Below the pieces are notes generated by a model that saw only the letters and a list, made by a program, of their open reading frames with translations, was not told the origin of the DNA and did not search any database. The position numbers were made by a program, and so were the translations under genes. Source: Bifidobacterium sp. WK012_4_13 (GTDB taxonomy: Bacteria; Actinomycetota; Actinomycetes; Actinomycetales; Bifidobacteriaceae). Taken from it: a stretch of 64,000 nucleotides of DNA. The DNA lies in the NCBI RefSeq assembly GCF_041080835.1, contig NZ_CP129683.1:1-64000 (forward strand), read 5' to 3'. Shown piece by piece: positions 59,393-64,000 of this stretch. The stretch's first letter is position 1; each line of letters begins with the position of its first letter.

Positions 59393-60403
59393 TCATACCT
59401 TACGCAATACGGTGACCACAATGCCCATGATTCTGGCATGCGTGCCATCGATGGGTGAATAGGCAGGGTTGTGGGGCATCAGCCAGACGTGTCCATGATC
59501 CTGACGGAAGGTCTTGACCGTGGCCTCATCATCAAGAAGCGCAGCGACGATCTCGCCCGTCTGCGCGGTGCTCTGTTCTCGAACCACGACAAAGTCACCA
59601 TCGCATATTGCGGCATCGATCATCGAGTCTCCATGGACTTCGAGCATGAACAGATTTCCGTTGCCGGTAAGGCGTTGCGGCAGACGCATCACATCGTCGA
59701 CATGCTGCTCCGCGGTTATCGGGGCGCCTGCGGCGATGCGGCCTACGAGTGGGACATCGCGGGATTCGGCTATGGAAGAGCTTTCGGATTCCATCGAGGG
59801 GAAGGGAAAGATCGTTGCTGTTCGAGGGAATTCGGGTGATTCGGTGTTGGCTGATGACTTGGTGCTGGCTGATGACTCGCTGTTGCCCGAACCCATCTGT
59901 GAAGCGTGGCGCGTCTGAACAAACCTGCCGTATTGAGAATCATCCGATTTGCCACCGCGGAGAGCACCATCGCTGGATCGGCGATTGGCTTCATCGATGT
60001 CGTGGCTTGGCGACTCGACAAGTTCGATTGCGCGACCCTTGTTCGCGCTGATTCGGATGAGGCCTCTTTCCTCAAGTGCTCCTAGCTGGTGTTTCACGGA
60101 GGAAGTGCTTTTCAGCCCTGCGGCATCGCCTATCTCTCTGAATGATGGAGCGAAGCCATGCTCGCTCACATGCTTGCGGATTGCCTGCAGCACCATTCGC
60201 TGCCGCTTCGAAAGCATGCTCTCGTCTACTGTGCCATGTTCGGCCTTGTTTTCGACAGCTTTGTTCTCGGACACTGTCTTCTCGACCACTGTGCCATGCG
60301 TCGGCATCTCTGGCATCGAGCCCGCTTCGTTCGCAGCGCGCGTCGCGAAGTTCTTCTTGGACACCGCTTCGTTGGTTTGCGGACGGAACGGGATGGTGCT
60401 CAC
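59393..60403 (-). CDS. lexA: LexA repressor with extended N-terminus and linker
   Basis: The SOS repressor. The winged helix region runs from LSKRQRMVLQAIRKHV (about residue 64) to SSVKHQLGALEERGLI. The cleavage site is AAG in VGRIAAGAP, the catalytic Ser is in VHGDSMID and the Lys in EATVKTFRQD. At 336 residues it is much longer than the usual 200-240: 63 extra residues at the N-terminus and a Ser-rich linker of about 75 residues. GTG at 60403 has AAAGGAG with six-base spacing, so the extension is probably translated. Three LexA boxes lie upstream. Confidence 0.94.
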   Translation of the reverse strand: MSTIPFRPQTNEAVSKKNFATRAANEAGSMPEMPTHGTVVEKTVSENKAVENKAEHGTVDESMLSKRQRMVLQAIRKHVSEHGFAPSFREIGDAAGLKSTSSVKHQLGALEERGLIRISANKGRAIELVESPSHDIDEANRRSSDGALRGGKSDDSQYGRFVQTRHASQMGSGNSESSASTKSSANTESPEFPRTATIFPFPSMESESSSIAESRDVPLVGRIAAGAPITAEQHVDDVMRLPQRLTGNGNLFMLEVHGDSMIDAAICDGDFVVVREQSTAQTGEIVAALLDDEATVKTFRQDHGHVWLMPHNPAYSPIDGTHARIMGIVVTVLRKV

Positions 60404-60458
60404 AAGGGGCTCCTTTCGATTGACACTCCCGAGTCTACCGTGTCAATTCTGTGAAATC

Positions 60459-60541
60459 AAACATATGTTCGAAATAGTGCTTGGAAAAATCCCTGTCGTA
60501 TGCCACAATGAGAACATACGTTCGATAGAACAAATGTTCGA
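60459..60541. promoter_or_regulatory. Three LexA (SOS) boxes
   Basis: AAACATATGTTCGA (60459-60472), GAACATACGTTCGA (60512-60525) and GAACAAATGTTCGA (60528-60541) match the actinobacterial SOS box GAACNNNNGTTC, with one deviation in the first. They lie between lexA and the divergent LysM gene; the last two are directly before the latter's ribosome site. Confidence 0.9.
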
Positions 60542-60551
60542 AGGAGTCAAG

Positions 60552-61010
60552 ATGTCCATGACTATGCAATCAGGAGAACTTCTCCCATCCTCCAATGGAT
60601 CCAGATACGTGTCCAGGTATGGATCGAGCAATGCATCGAGCCACGTATTGAGCCAAGCATCTGGAAACGGTCCGAGATTTCGAAGCGATGCGCGCGCTGC
60701 TGCAGGTCGCACCCGCATGAGGCTGACTCTCCGAGGAAAGATTGTGACAGGGTTGCTCGCAGCATTGATGTGCTTTGCAGGATTGACTGTCGGCGTTCGT
60801 CAGGCACAGTCCTCGACCCTTCCTCAGCAGGTTACAAGCTACACGGTTCGACCGGGTGAAACGATGTGGTCCTATGCCTCTGACATCACCCCGGCAGGTG
60901 GCAACGTCAATGAAACCATCGACAGACTTGTCAGGCTGAACAAATTGCATTCCACCAATCTGCAGGTTGGTCAGAGGATTATCGTTCCGCAGCAGGATGC
61001 TGAAGGCTAG
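60552..61010 (+). CDS. LysM protein under LexA control (probable SOS division regulator)
   Basis: A 152-residue protein with a polar N-terminal part, one membrane helix near residues 62-80 (IVTGLLAALMCFAGLTVGV) and an outside LysM domain (SYTVRPGETMWSYAS to LQVGQRIIVP). The ATG at 60552 follows AAGGAG. Its place opposite lexA with LysM resembles Rv2719c/ChiZ of mycobacteria and YneA of Bacillus, SOS-induced inhibitors of cell division. The function here is inferred from that position and domain. Confidence 0.85.
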   Translation: MSMTMQSGELLPSSNGSRYVSRYGSSNASSHVLSQASGNGPRFRSDARAAAGRTRMRLTLRGKIVTGLLAALMCFAGLTVGVRQAQSSTLPQQVTSYTVRPGETMWSYASDITPAGGNVNETIDRLVRLNKLHSTNLQVGQRIIVPQQDAEG

Positions 61011-61219
61011 AACGAAGCGATAAGTATGGAACGAAGCGAAAATGCAGCGACACACGAAGCGATCTCAGCTTCTTGAACCACTCCCTGGTATATGCGGGCT
61101 CTGCAAACGCATGATGCCCATCATGCAGAGCAGCACATTAGGGGAGCATCACATTAGGGGGATCGTTATCGTGAATCCAGTGAGCAGGTACTCAACGCCA
61201 CAGTGTTGTTATTGATACA

Positions 61220-61270
61220 GTGATGTTCTTGATTCAGTGATGTTCGTGATACAGGGATGCTCTTGATAGG
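61220..61270. repeat. 17-bp degenerate tandem repeat
   Basis: Three 17-base units (61220, 61237, 61254) of form GTGATGTTCKTGATWCA follow a shorter partial unit. Confidence 0.88.
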
Positions 61271-61320
61271 AGGTCGGCCGATCGAAAGGCGTGTGCAACG
61301 GCGCGGTCGGACTTATTGAG

Positions 61321-61380
61321 CTTGCTTGACCTTTCACGACCTTGCCTGACTCTTCACTACATTGCCTGACTCTTCACGAC
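61321..61380. repeat. 20-bp tandem repeat, three copies
   Basis: Three 20-base units start at 61321, 61341 and 61361, pattern MTTGCYTGACYYTTCACKAC. Confidence 0.9.
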
Positions 61381-61457
61381 AGTGTTTGGTCTGCGCTGCG
61401 ATGGCTGGATTGGCATGATGCCATATGAAGCAATCCGTCGGAACTACTCGGTTCTAT

Positions 61458-61491
61458 GACATCTTCACCATAGAGACATCTTCACCATAGA
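61458..61491. repeat. 17-bp perfect tandem duplication
   Basis: GACATCTTCACCATAGA occurs twice in a row (61458-61474, 61475-61491), 50 bases before nrdR. Confidence 0.9.
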
Positions 61492-61540
61492 ATTTCATTC
61501 ACAGTGATGATTATTCGAGCTGTGGGTTACTCTTGTATCT

Positions 61541-62017
61541 ATGCATTGTCCTTTTTGCCAGAATTCCGAAACAAAAGTAGTCGATACGCGAATCAGCGAT
61601 GACGGTTTTGCGATTCGTCGTCGGCGCGAATGTCCAAAATGCGGGAGAAGATTCACCACAGTCGAAACCGCCAGCCTCATGGTGGTCAAGCGTTCCGGTA
61701 ATTCCGAGGCATTCAACAGGGACAAGGTCATCTCCGGTGTGCGTAAGGCATGCCAGGGTAGGCCCATCAATGAAGATGATCTGAAGGCCCTTGGGCAGAA
61801 GGTCGAAGAGGACCTACGTGCCAGTGGAGCCGCGCAGGTCAATTCTGACGAGGTGGGCAAGGCGATCCTCAAGCCGCTTCGCAAGCTTGATGAAGTGGCG
61901 TATCTGCGGTTCGCGAGTGTGTATCAGAACTTCGATGGTCTTGCGGACTTCGAGCATGCCATCGATGACCTGCGAAGCGAAGACCGTTCGGAAAGGCATG
62001 ATACGGAAATCGCCTGA
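61541..62017 (+). CDS. nrdR: Transcriptional repressor NrdR
   Basis: It represses ribonucleotide reductase genes according to ATP/dATP levels. The 158-residue protein has the zinc ribbon (HCPFC and CPKC), [17 protein letters not shown] and the ATP-cone domain ([20 protein letters not shown]). The start ATG is at 61541. In many actinobacteria nrdR is next to lexA, as here. Confidence 0.95.
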   Translation: MHCPFCQNSETKVVDTRISDDGFAIRRRRECPKCGRRFTTVETASLMVVKRSGNSEAFNRDKVISGVRKACQGRPINEDDLKALGQKVEEDLRASGAAQVNSDEVGKAILKPLRKLDEVAYLRFASVYQNFDGLADFEHAIDDLRSEDRSERHDTEIA

Positions 62018-62128
62018 TGCTTCCGTCACTGATCCTGCGTCGCCATGATCGATGGCTGGAAGAGATCATATGGCAGGAAAAAATCAAGTTCCTGGAAAGC
62101 ACCAATTGAAGCGGCGCAATCCCAGGGA

Positions 62129-63328
62129 CTATTTCAGCGTTCTCATGCGAACCCTGCCATAAAGATTCTGCAATGATTCGAATGCGGCCTTGCTTGGCAT
62201 GCTGGAGACATCGGTGACGACATAGCCCAATTCGTCTTCGGTGGCGAGGGATTGTGCGTTCACGTTGATGTTCTCCTCTCCGAGTATGCGATTTACCTGT
62301 GCGAGCACTCCCGGAAGGTTCTTGTGGAGGTGTGCTATGCGGACAACTCCTGAAATGGGTCCGAGCGTCAGTTCTGGCAAGTTGACGGACAGCGTTGTGG
62401 AACCCTTCTCCCAGTAGTCCAGGAGTCGCTGGGAGACAAAGTGGCCTATGGATTCCTGAGCTTCCAGTGTGGAGCCACCGATGTGTGGCGTCAGAATGAT
62501 GTTGTCCTCAGTGTTGAGCGAGGACTCGAATGAGTCACCGCTCCTGCGTGGCTCACTTGGGAAGACGTCGATCGCCGCTCCCGAAAGGTGTCCGGACTCC
62601 AGATGACGTTTCAAGGCATCCAGATCCGCAACGAATCCGCGAGAGATATTGATGAAGATGGCGCCCTGCTTCATATGGGAGAACTGATCCTCGCCAAAGA
62701 AACCAGTGTTCGACTTTCTCCCGTCGACATGGAGCGTCACCGCATCCGATTGCAGCAGAAGCTCTTCCAGACTTCCTGCCCTGTGGGCATTGCCAAGTGC
62801 CAGCTTCTCGTCAAGGTCATAGAACACGACGCGCATCCCCAGGGCCTCTGCCAATACGGAAAGCTGGGCGCCTATGTTTCCATAGCCTATGATTCCCAGT
62901 GTCTTCCCTCGGACTTCGTGGGATCCTGCTGCAGACTTGTCCCACACGCCGTCGCGCATGCGATGCGAGTGGGCCGGAATTCTTCTCATCAGGCTGATGA
63001 TGTCACTGATGACCAGTTCGACGACGGAGCGTGTGTTCGAATACGGCGCATTGAAGACGCCGATGCCCTGAGTCCCGGCATATCCGAGGTCGACCTGGTT
63101 GGTTCCGATGCAGAAGCAGCCAATCGAAGTCAGATTGGGTCTGGCGTCGAGAACACGCCTCGTGACATTGGTCTTCGAGCGGATTCCCAGAACGTCGACG
63201 CCGTCCAATGCTGCGATCAGATCCTTCTCATCGAGCGCGCCGGATTGCGTGAGAACCTCGAATCCATGATTGCGCAAGGATTCGGCTGCAAACGGATGAA
63301 TGTTTTCAAGTAACAGAGCTGTAGGCAT
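62129..63328 (-). CDS. serA: D-3-phosphoglycerate dehydrogenase
   Basis: First step of serine synthesis. The 399-residue protein has IGYGNIGAQLSVLAEALGM (NAD motif), NISRGFVADLDAL with the catalytic region, and TPHIGGSTLEAQESIG with the catalytic His. A C-terminal ACT domain (GVLAQVNRILGEENINVNAQ) senses serine in this family. ATG at 63328 (MPTALLLENIHPF) follows AAGG. It starts 10 bases after the helD-like gene. Confidence 0.95.
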   Translation of the reverse strand: MPTALLLENIHPFAAESLRNHGFEVLTQSGALDEKDLIAALDGVDVLGIRSKTNVTRRVLDARPNLTSIGCFCIGTNQVDLGYAGTQGIGVFNAPYSNTRSVVELVISDIISLMRRIPAHSHRMRDGVWDKSAAGSHEVRGKTLGIIGYGNIGAQLSVLAEALGMRVVFYDLDEKLALGNAHRAGSLEELLLQSDAVTLHVDGRKSNTGFFGEDQFSHMKQGAIFINISRGFVADLDALKRHLESGHLSGAAIDVFPSEPRRSGDSFESSLNTEDNIILTPHIGGSTLEAQESIGHFVSQRLLDYWEKGSTTLSVNLPELTLGPISGVVRIAHLHKNLPGVLAQVNRILGEENINVNAQSLATEDELGYVVTDVSSMPSKAAFESLQNLYGRVRMRTLK

Positions 63329-63338
63329 ATCACATACC

Positions 63339-64000
63339 TTATAGTGGGAGGTCGTCAGTATCTTGTTGTGTTCGAATGATGACAAGTCTCTGCGTCGGAC
63401 GAGTCATTGAAACGTACAGGTCGGAAGCGGCAACGATCCTTGAAGGCGCTCCGTTTTCCATCAGACCTGGTTCGACGAGGACGACGGCATCGAATTCGAG
63501 ACCCTTGACCTCGTCGGTGGTGTACACGTTGATCTGTCTGTCCCACGAATGCTGAGACTGCAGACGGGAACGATCGTCGTCGCTGATTCTTGTGGCGATA
63601 TAGGCATCCAGAAGGTCTGTGAGGTCTTTGACCATGCTGCCGTCGGCAATGATGGCGATTCGACCGCTGCCGTCAGAGGAGACGAATTCCGGCATCAGCC
63701 CGTCCAATGCTTCGAGAATGCGCGTGCCCAGACTTGATCTGTCTGGAACCGCGATCCTCTGCACCGAATCTGGAATTGCGCGCACTGCGTTGACCGTTGA
63801 GATGTAGAGCCCTTCCTGCCTTGCGAAACCGGATGAGAGCTCGGACACTTCCTTCGGGTTCCTATAGTTGATGGTGAGCTCGTTGAGCGTCCAATTGCGT
63901 TCGCCAAAGAGCGGGTTCATCGTTTTCTGCCAGGATCTTGAACCACCCAGTGCCGAAGTCTGCGCGATGTCACCCACGATGGTGAATGAGCGCGAAGGGC
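63339..64000 (-). CDS. HelD-like helicase/ATPase, C-terminal part (5' end outside window)
   Basis: The open frame runs off the right edge, so only about 220 C-terminal residues are seen. RSFTIVGDIAQT (motif III-like), LTINYRNPKEV (motif IV), TDEVKGLEFDAVVLVEP (motif V) and LYVSMTRPTQRLVII (motif VI) are UvrD-superfamily 1A motifs. The spacing and sequence best fit HelD, which recycles stalled RNA polymerase; a UvrD-type DNA helicase is the alternative. serA follows closely on the same strand. Confidence 0.82.
   Translation of the reverse strand, partial: PSRSFTIVGDIAQTSALGGSRSWQKTMNPLFGERNWTLNELTINYRNPKEVSELSSGFARQEGLYISTVNAVRAIPDSVQRIAVPDRSSLGTRILEALDGLMPEFVSSDGSGRIAIIADGSMVKDLTDLLDAYIATRISDDDRSRLQSQHSWDRQINVYTTDEVKGLEFDAVVLVEPGLMENGAPSRIVAASDLYVSMTRPTQRLVIIRTQQDTDDLPL

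Larger units (their letters stand above)
61011..61540. other. Repeat-rich gap before nrdR
   Basis: This 530-base region has no gene but contains at least four separate tandem-repeat clusters, the main ones listed individually. I saw no NrdR box or recognisable small RNA. Confidence 0.65.

Overview
The window looks like a 64 kb chromosomal segment of a Bifidobacterium or very close actinobacterial relative. The evidence is moderately high GC, a long-form PurL, a carA-carB-pyrF-gmk operon, a PriA-type HisA, a bifid-type L-lactate dehydrogenase, actinobacterial LexA boxes and many GTG/TTG starts. This is inference from gene content and style; the species cannot be named from the sequence.

Layout. 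1-5.5 kb: purine genes purL (running off the left edge), purC and purT on the minus strand. 5.6-8.7 kb: a short-chain dehydrogenase, an aminotransferase and an SRAP (HMCES/YedK-type) protein. 8.8-9.8 kb: a miniature island at tRNA-His, flanked by a perfect 47-bp direct repeat and carrying a guanidine-III-like riboswitch with a Gdx-type exporter. 10-15.2 kb: two 2-hydroxyacid dehydrogenase-like enzymes followed by a methionine-type ABC importer (metQ, metN, metI). 15.3-20.6 kb: a TetR regulator, an ABC-2 exporter with a fused twin ATPase, and a YihY membrane protein. 21-27 kb: str operon (rpsL, rpsG, fusA, tuf), then efp and nusB. 27.2-33.6 kb: carA, carB, pyrF, gmk. 33.9-37.6 kb: ilvD, rpoZ, metK. 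37.9-45.4 kb: hisD, hisC, hisB, an unknown acidic protein, hisH, priA, then glnA. 45.8-48.9 kb: a small accessory cassette of a 22-residue peptide gene, a Bcr-type ABC transporter and an HHxxxDG acyltransferase-like protein. 49-59 kb: a secreted Cys-rich protein, hrpA, a methyltransferase, hflX, ldh and a cation efflux protein. 59.4-64 kb: lexA divergent from a LysM gene across three LexA boxes, nrdR, serA and the end of a helD-like gene.

How the parts work together. Most of the window is housekeeping: purine, pyrimidine, histidine and glutamine synthesis, translation, SAM synthesis, and SOS and dNTP control. The most unusual parts are the peptide/ABC/acyltransferase cassette, the tRNA-His mini-island with its guanidine switch, a PyrF whose catalytic Lys and Asp are replaced, two related 114-126 bp hairpin elements downstream of gmk and glnA, and a branched inverted-repeat element between metK and hisD.

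A style feature runs through the whole window. Many intergenic gaps contain 2-5 copies of a locus-specific degenerate tandem repeat of 7-20 bp, and similar short expansions sit in the linkers of several proteins. No CRISPR array, transposase gene, rRNA or prophage was seen.
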